Made by a program: the position numbers and the translations under genes. DNA of 13,388 nt from Chloroflexota bacterium (GTDB taxonomy: Bacteria; Chloroflexota; FW602-bin22; JACPRP01). Below the pieces are notes generated by a model that saw only the letters and a list, made by a program, of their open reading frames with translations, was not told the DNA's origin and made no database searches. Positions 1 to 6,230 of this stretch are shown here, piece by piece; within the stretch, counting starts at the first letter, position 1, and each line of letters starts with the position of its first letter. The stretch lies in the NCBI GenBank assembly GCA_016210495.1, contig JACQUC010000010.1, positions 1-13,388 of the forward strand, written 5' to 3'.

Positions 1-171
1 CGCCTCTTCGCCCCAGATGCCTCGAACATGCTCTGAGTGCTCTACCAGCCGGGTAATGTCGTGCCGCGCGGCCTTAGTTTCCTCATCGTTGTCGACCCAC
101 TCGTGAACCTCCAGGTAGGTTTGGCCGGTCCTTTCGAGACTTTCCGTTGCGTGTGCTTCCACTGATGGCAT
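1..171 (-). CDS. small hypothetical protein, C-terminus cut by window edge
   Basis: An open frame runs leftward from an ATG at 169-171 through base 1, giving 57 residues with no stop. The product begins MPSVEAHATESLERTG and continues with an acidic/His-rich stretch containing HEWVDNDEE and HDITRLVEHSEHVRG. A strong Shine-Dalgarno (AGGAGG on the minus strand) sits just upstream of the ATG, which supports translation. It lies 39 bp downstream of the beta-propeller gene on the same strand, so it is probably the sixth gene of the chr-like operon. No signal peptide or membrane segment is visible, so a cytoplasmic protein is expected. I do not recognise the family. The rest of the gene is outside the window. 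Confidence 0.7.
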   Translation of the reverse strand, partial: MPSVEAHATESLERTGQTYLEVHEWVDNDEETKAARHDITRLVEHSEHVRGIWGEEA

Positions 172-210
172 GTCTTCCTCCTATTCGTATTCTCAGATTG
201 CGGCGAGGCT

Positions 211-1131
211 CTACTGATCTTGGAAAACGGCGGCACCCTCGCTGGCCGGAAGAAACGCGTAAAGTGTGCTTTCGTCCGGGTTCCAGCCGATGGTATGGGC
301 CCCTGGTTCAGTCGAAATGGTTTCCAGCATCTCCATACGCTTCTCATCGACCACGGCGACGATGCCAGGTGATCCGATGGCGACATACAAGCGAGCCAGC
401 ATTGGATCGTGCATGATTACGTCCGGCTCTCCGGGAAGCGAGACGCTTCCAAGCACCTGTCCGGTATCGCGATGTAGGGCAAGCAGTGCCCCTGCGTCGG
501 CAGCACATAACAGACGCTCGCCGGCAATCGTCAGGCCGTGGGGTCCGGCGGCTGGGACGTCGAAGGCCCGTACGATCTGCAGATTATCAGCGTTCAGCAC
601 GACGATTTGAGCCGGCTCACGCACGTTGGCGTAGACCTGCTCGGTGACGGAGTCGTAGACAGCCCAGCGCGGGCGGCCAGGGAGGGGGATCGTGGAGATC
701 AGCCGCATCTTGTCGATGGCTACCACGGATACCGTGCAGTTCTCGCCCGGCGCGTCGCCTATGTTGAATACGAATAAGCGACGCCGTGCTGGGTCATACG
801 CTAGCCCGTTAGGGCGCTGGCCAACGCCGACCCGCGCGAGAAGGGCCCCGTCGGAGCAGCGGTAAATGCTCACCCGGGCGCAGCCGCGATCCGACGAGAA
901 GAGGAGATGTTGCTCGCTATCAATCAAAACGCCGGCCACGCCGGGCAGGTCAGACAGAGAGTGCAGGTAGGTATTAGTGAGGCAATCGATGACCTCGATA
1001 CGATCCGCGCCGGTGTGCGCCACGTAGAGGCGCGACGCAGCCGGCGTTTGCCCACGGCACACATCGGCGTGATCGAAGCCGGTCTGCTTGCCCGGCGGAA
1101 TGGGGATGAAGCCCACTTTTCTTAGTGCCAC
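211..1131 (-). CDS. YVTN-type beta-propeller protein
   Basis: The 306-residue product has recurring blade-like repeats with motifs such as SRLYVAHTGADRIEVID, RRRLFVFNIGD, EQVYANVREP and ARLYVAIGSPGIVAVVD. These are typical of YVTN/YncE-like 40-residue beta-propeller repeats, with about six or seven blades. There is no signal peptide (start MALRKVGFIPIPP), so unlike many exported YVTN proteins this one looks cytoplasmic. The start is GTG at 1129-1131, preceded by GGGAGGT in the 15-bp gap after the ChrB-like gene. Propellers of this type usually act as binding platforms and rarely as enzymes, and the ligand cannot be inferred. Its position inside the chr-like operon suggests a scaffolding or sensing role with the ChrB-domain proteins, but this is inference. 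Confidence 0.8.
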   Translation of the reverse strand: MALRKVGFIPIPPGKQTGFDHADVCRGQTPAASRLYVAHTGADRIEVIDCLTNTYLHSLSDLPGVAGVLIDSEQHLLFSSDRGCARVSIYRCSDGALLARVGVGQRPNGLAYDPARRRLFVFNIGDAPGENCTVSVVAIDKMRLISTIPLPGRPRWAVYDSVTEQVYANVREPAQIVVLNADNLQIVRAFDVPAAGPHGLTIAGERLLCAADAGALLALHRDTGQVLGSVSLPGEPDVIMHDPMLARLYVAIGSPGIVAVVDEKRMEMLETISTEPGAHTIGWNPDESTLYAFLPASEGAAVFQDQ

Positions 1132-1146
1132 GTTGACCTCCCTGGC

Positions 1147-1569
1147 TCAGGCTTGTTGCTGGCAGTAGGCATAGAGCGCATCGTAGACCGGAAGCTCTCG
1201 CTCCAATTGCTCGTGGTCGTCCTGGTAGATTAGCCGAAAGCCCTCGGCGATCGCTTCTAGGCCCGACGACTCTGGCGCGAGTCCCTTGGCCTCGGTATCG
1301 GCTCCCCGAACGATGACCGCCAGTCTTTGGAGCGCCGGATCGGTTACGCCATACTTCCTCACGATCGCGTCAAAGCTGCACTCTGGTCCGTGGTGGCCCA
1401 GCTCGACACCCGATACGTCGAACGGAATCGCCGCTTCACGCTCGGCGATGGCCAGCACCTGATCGTCCGGAACGTACAGGAACTGGGCATCCGGATCGAC
1501 GAACCGCTTGATCAGCCACGGGCAGGCCACACGGTCCACTTTCGGACGGGCGCGAGTTACCCACTTCAT
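1147..1569 (-). CDS. ChrB C-terminal domain protein (second copy)
   Basis: The 140-residue product is essentially one ChrB C-terminal domain, the half of the chromate-resistance regulator that normally follows the N-terminal domain. Diagnostic blocks are MKWVTRARPKVDR (1-13), ACPWLI (15-20), DPDAQFLYVP (25-34), IPFDVSGVELGHHG (48-61) with Cys64, RGADTE (88-93) and PVYDALYAYC (127-136). His59, His60, Cys64 and Asp91 are candidate metal or oxyanion ligands, by inference. The ATG at 1567-1569 follows a perfect AGGAGG in the 15-bp gap behind the MFS gene. It is a paralogue of the protein at 2868-3371, sharing the WVTR...VDR.ACPWLI start. Family members are linked to chromate resistance, but the exact biochemical activity is not settled. 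Confidence 0.88.
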   Translation of the reverse strand: MKWVTRARPKVDRVACPWLIKRFVDPDAQFLYVPDDQVLAIAEREAAIPFDVSGVELGHHGPECSFDAIVRKYGVTDPALQRLAVIVRGADTEAKGLAPESSGLEAIAEGFRLIYQDDHEQLERELPVYDALYAYCQQQA

Positions 1570-1584
1570 AAACGCCTCCTTGCT

Positions 1585-2871
1585 CTAGTTCTTGTTTTGT
1601 AAGACGCCAGCGGCCCTTCTAAAGACCTCTTCAGGAGGTCGCACCTTGCGAAAGGCCATCAAGATAGCTATGTCGTAGAGGATCTTGAGGCCGCCAGCCA
1701 CGAGAAATGGCAGGCCGAGCGCTGGCATCGCTAGAGTTGCTCCGGAGAAGGCGGGCGCGACCGCGGCGGCAGCGGTGCGCGCCACCGAGGTGACCCCGGC
1801 AGCCGCCGAGCGCTCGTCCGGGCTGACTATGGCCATCGTGTACGATTGACGGGTAGGCACGTCGAGTTGAGAGAGGAGGTGGCGCGCCAGGATCATTGCC
1901 ACCGCCAACTCCAGGTTAGGCATAAGAGGCACCAGCAGCACGAGGACGTTGGACGGCAAGTGGGTGAAGACCATAGTGTTGAGCAGCCCGATACGCCTCG
2001 CCACCGGGACCGCGGCCAGGAACGAGACCGCGGAGAGTATGTTGGTGCCGAAGAAAATGGCGCCCAAGGTGGCGGCATCGGCACCGTAGCGCAGGTAGAA
2101 CCAGTAGGCTATCAGGCTTTGCACGATGAAGCCACCGGCGAAGGAATCGATGGCGAAGAGGGCGGCGAGCCTCACAACGATCCCCCGAGAGCGATGCAGG
2201 CCCAGCCTGGGCCGAGGGCCGGGCCTAGGGGATACGGTTGCCGGCACCTCGACTCGTGGCGATAAACGGGCAAAAAGGACAAACAGGACGAGGGCGGAAG
2301 CCGCGTAGGCCCACACCAGAGCGCTATAGCCGGGCAGTGGCTCCACGCCAGAGATGGCGGGTAGCCCAACGGCGAGAGCGCCCAGTGCTCCAGCCATATA
2401 GCCGACGATGTTGTAGGCGGCGAAGACGGCGGTGCGATGCTCGTCGCCGGTCATCTGCGGCAGGATGGCCTGTTCGATCGAGAGGAATGGCCCAACCTCC
2501 TTGCCCGAGGGGCTGATGGTGCCGAGGATAGCCGCGAGCACGAGGAAAGCCACGTTATCGGTTAAGGCGAACACCGCTCCGGACAGGGCCATCAAGACGG
2601 TCCCTGCAAGCAGCACTCGCCGCCGGCCGACGCGGTCTGCTACCGAAGTGAGGACCACGGTCATAACCGCTCCGCCAGCCAGGGCGGCAGTGAAGATGAC
2701 GCCGATGGCTCCCGCTTCCAGCCCCCGGGCGGCAAGGTAGAGGCCAAGTACGACCGATAGGAAACCATATGCGAAACTGCGAACACCATACGTGGCGAAG
2801 AGCAGCCAGCCATCCGGGGAAAGATCACCGGGTCTAGCCTGCTGCAGCAAAGAGAAGCTTGAAAGCCTCAT
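1585..2871 (-). CDS. major facilitator superfamily transporter
   Basis: The 428-residue product has the length and hydrophobic profile of a 12-helix MFS carrier. The loop after TM2 contains the family motif A signature, with DRVGRRR at 79-85, and a basic, Pro-rich cytoplasmic linker (around PRPGPRPRLGLHRSR) separates the two six-helix halves. It should sit in the inner membrane and act by secondary transport. The ATG at 2869-2871 overlaps the stop of the upstream ChrB-domain gene by four bases (ATGA), indicating translational coupling. Another ChrB-domain gene follows. The position suggests it is the efflux component, taking the place of the CHR-family transporter ChrA. Substrate specificity cannot be read from sequence, and chromate is only a guess from context. 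Confidence 0.9.
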   Translation of the reverse strand: MRLSSFSLLQQARPGDLSPDGWLLFATYGVRSFAYGFLSVVLGLYLAARGLEAGAIGVIFTAALAGGAVMTVVLTSVADRVGRRRVLLAGTVLMALSGAVFALTDNVAFLVLAAILGTISPSGKEVGPFLSIEQAILPQMTGDEHRTAVFAAYNIVGYMAGALGALAVGLPAISGVEPLPGYSALVWAYAASALVLFVLFARLSPRVEVPATVSPRPGPRPRLGLHRSRGIVVRLAALFAIDSFAGGFIVQSLIAYWFYLRYGADAATLGAIFFGTNILSAVSFLAAVPVARRIGLLNTMVFTHLPSNVLVLLVPLMPNLELAVAMILARHLLSQLDVPTRQSYTMAIVSPDERSAAAGVTSVARTAAAAVAPAFSGATLAMPALGLPFLVAGGLKILYDIAILMAFRKVRPPEEVFRRAAGVLQNKN

Positions 2872-3371
2872 ACGTCTTCCTCGAGATGTGCCTGCATCCG
2901 TCGCCTGTACCGTAGCCGGGGTTTTGGCGCTCCCTGATTCGCTGGTGTGGTGGCAGCCTTGGCCCGACAGTAGGAGTAGAGGGCATCGTAGAGCGGGGCC
3001 GTCAGCCTCAGTTTCTCCTGATCGTCGGGCACGGCAAGCTGAAACCCGCGAATAAGGGCATCCACACCGGCCGCCTCCTGGCGCCGTGTACGACTGGGTG
3101 GCACGTCGGAATCGCGAAGAACACGCCCCATCTCCACCAAGGCGGAATCGCCGCGCAAGGAATACTTCTCCACAATCACCTCAAAGGTACACCTACCGTC
3201 CCGATGGCTCAACTCGACGCCGCGCATGTCGAAGGGGATAGCGCCTGTAGCACTTGCATCTTCGAGAGAGGAGACGAAGATGAATTCCGCTACGGGATCG
3301 ATGAACTTCCGGATTAGCCAGGGGCAGGCGGTGCGGTCCACGTGGGCGTTTCGGCGCGTCACCCACTTCAT
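2868..3371 (-). CDS. ChrB C-terminal domain protein (first copy)
   Basis: The 167-residue product is a stand-alone ChrB C-terminal domain. Its start, MKWVTRRNAHVDRTACPWLI, closely matches the paralogue at 1147-1569, followed by IDPVAEFIFV, IPFDMRGVELSH and PLYDALYSYC (about 126-135). It differs from the paralogue in that the GHHG block reads SHRDG and RGADTE reads RDSDV, so candidate ligand residues have diverged. A basic tail of about 30 residues (KPRLRYRRRMQ) is extra. It begins 14 bp after the separate ChrB N-terminal gene, so the two together equal a classical full-length ChrB split into two polypeptides. Its stop overlaps the MFS start. Regulator or chromate-resistance accessory function is inferred from the family. 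Confidence 0.87.
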   Translation of the reverse strand: MKWVTRRNAHVDRTACPWLIRKFIDPVAEFIFVSSLEDASATGAIPFDMRGVELSHRDGRCTFEVIVEKYSLRGDSALVEMGRVLRDSDVPPSRTRRQEAAGVDALIRGFQLAVPDDQEKLRLTAPLYDALYSYCRAKAATTPANQGAPKPRLRYRRRMQAHLEEDV

Positions 3372-3385
3372 CGGCGATCACCTCC

Positions 3386-3946
3386 CTAAATAGTTCCGTC
3401 CGTTGTCTGATCTTGCCAGGCGCCTTCCTGAACAAACTGACCGAGAGCGTTTTCGCAGTCTTTCAAGAGAGCATCGATGCCGTCTTGTCGAGGAGCACCG
3501 AAGTAATCCCGCACCTCAACTTGTTGAAGCCAGCATCGGATCTTAGCCAGGTCCTCCTGAATTTCCTCGACCTGCCGAAACCCGAACTCGTAATGCTGGG
3601 CCTCCCGTCGGATATGTTCCAAAAGCTGGCGGCATTCGCGGGCCACCTCGTCGTACTCCTTCCCGCGGTTCTCGCCGAAGCGGGCCACGGCCGCAACCTC
3701 TTTTTCCGGCGGCAGATGAACTCCCCTAATCAGGGTAGACTCGCCACGCACGTCCTCGATCCTGGCGCTGAGAGCTTCGGCCTGAATGGCGAGGTCGTCT
3801 CGATCGGGCAAGAGATAGACTCCATCGCGCAGGTATATTCCGCCGAGCTTCTTCAGCTCGCGCCAGACGTAGGCACGGCTGCCGGGAGGATCGGCAGGTA
3901 TAGTGTAGATTAGGAGAAGCCAATCGTACATTAGGCTTTTACGCAT
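3386..3946 (-). CDS. ChrB N-terminal domain protein
   Basis: The 186-residue product matches the N-terminal half of ChrB. Key blocks are WLLLIYTIPADPPGSRAYVW (9-28), ELKKLGGIYLRDGVYLLP (30-47) and a helical C-terminal part rich in Glu, Arg and Gln (about 90-165) that may form a coiled coil. In classical ChrB this half is fused to the C-terminal domain; here it ends before it, and the C-terminal half is encoded by the next gene 14 bp on. It is the first gene of the minus-strand operon, about 20 bp from the promoter -10 box. The ATG at 3944-3946 (MRKSLMYDW) has only a weak ribosome site. A second ATG six codons in (MYDW) is possible and would better match the usual domain start. Confidence 0.85.
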   Translation of the reverse strand: MRKSLMYDWLLLIYTIPADPPGSRAYVWRELKKLGGIYLRDGVYLLPDRDDLAIQAEALSARIEDVRGESTLIRGVHLPPEKEVAAVARFGENRGKEYDEVARECRQLLEHIRREAQHYEFGFRQVEEIQEDLAKIRCWLQQVEVRDYFGAPRQDGIDALLKDCENALGQFVQEGAWQDQTTDGTI

Positions 3947-3967
3947 GTAACACTCGTTATATGCGAT

Positions 3968-3996
3968 AGTATAGACCCTTATTGGTCGGTTGTCAA
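3968..3996 (-). promoter_or_regulatory. sigma70-type promoter of the chr-like operon
   Basis: On the minus strand TTGACA (3991-3996) is followed by exactly 17 bp and TATACT (3968-3973). The -35 is a full match to the housekeeping consensus and the -10 matches five of six. Transcription would start around 3961, giving a short leader of about 15 nt before the ATG at 3946. It is the only promoter of this quality on the minus strand ahead of the operon. Confidence 0.82.
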
Positions 3997-4013
3997 CACT
4001 TGCGTTCTAACCC

Positions 4014-4080
4014 AAATCCGTGGATTCCCTCGTGAGGGTTCACCCGTTGGGTGAAGGTTTGAGCACGAATCCACGGATTC
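4014..4080. repeat. 65-bp dyad element with two palindromic end boxes and a central hairpin
   Basis: AATCCGTGGATTC at 4015-4027 is exactly complementary to GAATCCACGGATT at 4067-4079. Each end box is itself palindromic: GAATCC-AC-GGATTC at 4067-4080 and, with one mismatch, AAATCC-GT-GGATTC at 4014-4027. Between them lies a perfect 7-bp hairpin, TTCACCC-GTT-GGGTGAA (4039-4055). The element starts about 18 bp upstream of the chr promoter -35. It could be a paired operator for a dimeric regulator such as the ChrB pair, or a MITE/REP-like element. No T-run follows on either strand, so it does not look like an intrinsic terminator. Confidence 0.65.
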
Positions 4081-4292
4081 AGGTCTAATCTAAGATCCGT
4101 GTATGACCCCTAACGAGATGAAGAGCCTTTGCTAGCAATATTGCTTAGAATGGCCCACATCGGGACCGATGGCTCGTGGAATTGGCAATCCGAAGGTCAA
4201 GTTCTCAGCAATAGCGCGTGTCAAATTGCGGATAGGCCAACGCGGAGATGTACTCGATTGATCGGTTGCCATTATGCACGGATCTCAGAAAA
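4081..4292. other. intergenic stretch without recognisable gene
   Basis: This is the central part of the 425-bp divergent region between the chr-like operon and the repressor gene. No frame with a good start and ribosome site was found on either strand. The only structure seen is a 12-bp palindrome, AGCAATATTGCT, at 4134-4145, and an isolated ATCCGTG at about 4095-4101 that echoes the dyad boxes to its left. No riboswitch or RNA gene was recognised. Confidence 0.5.
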
Positions 4293-4311
4293 CTACTATT
4301 GACAATAGTAG
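4293..4311. promoter_or_regulatory. operator 1: CTACTATT-GAC-AATAGTAG palindrome
   Basis: This is a perfect inverted repeat with two 8-bp arms and a 3-bp centre, 19 bp in all. It covers the whole -35 hexamer (4299-4304) of the promoter in front of the BlaI-like gene, so binding there would block RNA polymerase. Size and the TACTA...TAGTA form fit operators of BlaI/MecI-family dimers. A same-length copy lies at 4842-4860. Confidence 0.8.
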
Positions 4312-4327
4312 ATGCATGTGCTAAGAT
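4299..4327 (+). promoter_or_regulatory. sigma70-type promoter of the BlaI-like gene
   Basis: TTGACA at 4299-4304, a 17-bp spacer and TAAGAT at 4322-4327 make a near-consensus promoter. Transcription would start near 4334, leaving a leader of about 38 nt before the TTG start at 4372. The -35 lies inside the operator palindrome, which points to negative autoregulation. Confidence 0.82.
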
Positions 4328-4371
4328 GACGCAGGCTGGAAACAGGCCTGATTGATTCGTTGGAGTAGTCC

Positions 4372-4803
4372 TTGAACGACGAGATCGAACCTGCCGTCTT
4401 TCGTCCCGACCGCTCGGGTATCCTCTCTGTGCTGGGTGACCTGGAAGCCGAGATCATGAAGCTGATCTGGCAGCGGCCCCCGGGGGTCAGCGTTCGGGAG
4501 ATTTACGAGGAGCTGCAGGAGCGGCGTACCATCGCCTACACGACCGTCATGACCACGATGGCACGCCTGGCCAAAAAGAATCTCCTTCGTACCCGGAAGG
4601 TCGACAACTACTACGTGTACTATCCCACCCTAAGCGAGACAGAGTATACATCTCGCTTCGTGGGGCGCATTCTCGACCAACTCCTGGTCAATTTCTCGGG
4701 AGCCGCCATTTCCCACTTCTCCGATCTGGCGGACCCCAATCAGAAGGAAAAGCTGGCCGAGATGCTCAACGAGATCGTCGAGCGGAGGAAAACCGAGGAC
4801 TAA
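4372..4803 (+). CDS. BlaI/MecI/CopY-family transcriptional repressor
   Basis: The 143-residue product has the BlaI/MecI layout: an N-terminal winged helix (about 17-85) with LGDLEAEIMKLIW, VSVREIYEELQ and the recognition segment IAYTTVMTTMARLAKKNLL, then a helical dimerisation tail. Asn107-Phe108 in QLLVNFSG lies where staphylococcal BlaI/MecI are cleaved (an Asn-Phe bond near residue 101). The start is TTG, with GGAG at 4362-4365 six bases upstream; no in-frame ATG lies near the domain start. The gene is led by its own promoter and operator. The cytochrome c maturation operon follows 89 bp downstream with a second operator. No BlaR-type M56 sensor protease is encoded in the window, so the inducing signal is unknown. 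It likely represses itself and the ccm operon. Confidence 0.9.
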   Translation: MNDEIEPAVFRPDRSGILSVLGDLEAEIMKLIWQRPPGVSVREIYEELQERRTIAYTTVMTTMARLAKKNLLRTRKVDNYYVYYPTLSETEYTSRFVGRILDQLLVNFSGAAISHFSDLADPNQKEKLAEMLNEIVERRKTED

Positions 4804-4841
4804 GCGCATTCGATATTCCCGAAAATTTTTTTGCGGCTGTT

Positions 4842-4860
4842 CTACTATCGCCCATAGTAG
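4842..4860. promoter_or_regulatory. operator 2: CTACTAT-CGCCC-ATAGTAG palindrome
   Basis: Two perfect 7-bp arms with a 5-bp centre again total 19 bp and share CTACTAT/ATAGTAG with the operator at 4293-4311. It ends 32 bp before the ATG of the first gene of the ccm operon. A poor candidate promoter, TTGCGG (4831-4836) with CATAGT (4853-4858) 16 bp on, would overlap it; the promoter itself is doubtful. The conserved site at both places is the main evidence that the BlaI-like repressor controls the operon. Confidence 0.78.
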
Positions 4861-4892
4861 TTAACCCGCCACTCTCTCTAGGAAGGAAGCGT

Positions 4893-5975
4893 ATGGACAA
4901 AATGTCAGGCAGCGTATCGACGCTGGCGCAGAATCTGGCCCGCCTAGTAAGGACGTTGCATGCAACGTCCCTACCAGGACACCGTGCAGCGGCGATTGCG
5001 CCGCTCCATTTGGTGCTGGCCGTGGCCACCTTCGCAGCAGCCCTGTCCACCGGGTTTTGGAGGCCGGCTCTGGCAGCAGACGAGCCCGCTCGCTTCAAGA
5101 CGATGAAGTTATCCGTCTGGCCCGAGTACGACGAGCCGCGCGTCCTCGTCATCTACGACGGCCAGATGGCCGAGACCTCCGGCTACCCCAAGCAGATCGC
5201 CTTCCGCGTCCCGAAGGACGCGGAGATGAACCAGGTGTGCGGCATCAGCGACAAGAACGAGCACCTCTGCCAGCTTTACGAAACGAAGGAGGACGGCGAC
5301 TTCAAGCTCATTACTTACAACGTGCCCGTGCCGCACTTCTTCCTCGAGTACTACTGGTATCCGATCCGTGGCGAAGGACAGCGCGACATCAGCTATGCCT
5401 TCTCGACAGTCAGCCCCATGGACAAGCTCGAGGTCGAGGTACAGCAGCCTTTGCGGTCGATTGACTTCACCGTATCACCCACCCCGCTGACGACGGCCTC
5501 GGACAACCAGGGATTCAAATATGCCCAGTACACCTACGACAAGGTCAATGCCGACCAGAAGCTGGATTTGAAGATAGGCTACAGCAAAACCGACGGGAAC
5601 CCTTCGGTGCCCAAGCAAAAGCAGGGTGGCGGTACGGGACTAGGCGGCTCGACCAACCTCAATGTCTGGCTCCTGGTCGCCGGGGCGGCCATCGTCGGCG
5701 TGGTCGCTTACTTCGGGCTGAGCCGGCGCTCGCGCCTGGTCGCCCAGCCGGCGTCGAGTAGAACGCGACCCGCCATCCAGACGGGTGCCAGGAAGCAACC
5801 CGGCGTGTACAGACCGCAATCCGCCAGCTCGCGCCCGACTACAGCGCAGAAGACCCAGGCGCCTGCGTCAAGAGCCCCAGCCGGCCGTGTTTTCTGTACC
5901 TCCTGCGGGGCCGAGTTGACCGCGGGAGACAGGTTCTGTTCCGAGTGCGGGCAGAAGGTGAGGGCGAGGGGATAG
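4893..5975 (+). CDS. secreted/membrane protein with C-terminal zinc ribbon, first gene of the ccm operon
   Basis: The 360-residue product has an unusually long N-region, a signal-peptide-like hydrophobic stretch (about 37-52) ending in ALA-ADE (cleavage likely after residue 61), and an extracytoplasmic domain (62-250) rich in Tyr, with a possible Cys116/Cys126 pair. Then follow a Gly-rich linker, one transmembrane helix (256-276) and a Pro/Ser/Arg-rich cytoplasmic tail. The tail ends in a zinc ribbon with Cys335, 338, 349 and 352. AGGAAGGA (4880-4887) precedes the ATG at 4893. I do not recognise the outer domain. Its place at the head of the ccm operon, and the similar GDRFCSxCG ribbon in the CcmI-like protein, suggest a role in haem or apocytochrome handling. 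A perfect REP-like palindrome lies inside codons 20-26. Confidence 0.8.
   Translation: MDKMSGSVSTLAQNLARLVRTLHATSLPGHRAAAIAPLHLVLAVATFAAALSTGFWRPALAADEPARFKTMKLSVWPEYDEPRVLVIYDGQMAETSGYPKQIAFRVPKDAEMNQVCGISDKNEHLCQLYETKEDGDFKLITYNVPVPHFFLEYYWYPIRGEGQRDISYAFSTVSPMDKLEVEVQQPLRSIDFTVSPTPLTTASDNQGFKYAQYTYDKVNADQKLDLKIGYSKTDGNPSVPKQKQGGGTGLGGSTNLNVWLLVAGAAIVGVVAYFGLSRRSRLVAQPASSRTRPAIQTGARKQPGVYRPQSASSRPTTAQKTQAPASRAPAGRVFCTSCGAELTAGDRFCSECGQKVRARG
4951..4970. repeat. 20-bp perfect palindrome inside a coding region
   Basis: GGACGTTGCATGCAACGTCC reads identically on both strands. With one mismatch pair, the symmetry continues into GTA on the left and TAC on the right. It falls in the N-terminal region of the zinc-ribbon protein before the hydrophobic signal core, so it was probably inserted there without breaking the frame. 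Its form resembles the REP-like elements near the RAYT gene, but its sequence differs. Confidence 0.75.
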
Positions 5976-6103
5976 TGATAAGCGCCAGCGTCCTGCGGCG
6001 GACTCGTCGATGCGTAATTGTTTGGGTATCAGGCTGCTCCACGCGCCAGATGGCAGTATCTGCGTCTGTCCTGGCGACGACGTTAGCCCGCTTGGGAGTC
6101 CTT

Positions 6104-6130
6104 CGGCGCCCCGATGCATCGGGGACGCCG
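6104..6130. repeat. REP-like hairpin
   Basis: CCCCGATGCATCGGGG (6109-6124) is a perfect 16-bp palindrome. It is flanked by CGGCG and CGCCG, which extend the stem by five pairs past a single bulged A (6125). It lies in the 255-bp gap between the zinc-ribbon gene and the next ccm-operon gene, where no coding frame is supported. It may stabilise or attenuate the message, or simply be a dispersed element. Confidence 0.7.
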
Positions 6131-6184
6131 TCAAGCCGCTTAGCAGCAATGACGCCAGAAAAAAGGCTTGACGCGAGCACTTCT

Positions 6185-6207
6185 GTCCGCCGAGGGCACC
6201 CCTACGG
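6185..6207. repeat. decayed copy of the GTCCGCC...CCCCTACGG repeat
   Basis: GTCCGCCGAGG followed by GCACCCCTACGG aligns with the intact GTCCGCCTGAGGCGGACCCCTACGG element at 6836-6860, apart from a few deletions or substitutions that break the stem. It ends 10 bp before the ribosome site of the next gene. Confidence 0.5.
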
Positions 6208-6230
6208 CATTTGCTGCAAAGGAGCACTTT

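Noticed and set aside
3413..3913. 166-residue plus-strand frame opposite the ChrB N-terminal gene
   Set aside because: The minus-strand frame has family motifs, a promoter and operon context; the plus frame has none.
4801..4836. Possible terminator (T-run at 4826-4832) after the repressor gene
   Set aside because: Only a 4-bp TTCG/CGAA stem precedes the T-run; too weak to call.
6168..6230. Longer start for the one-TM protein
   Set aside because: The extension overlaps the decayed repeat, lacks a ribosome site, and the ATG at 6231 has AAAGGAG at the right distance.
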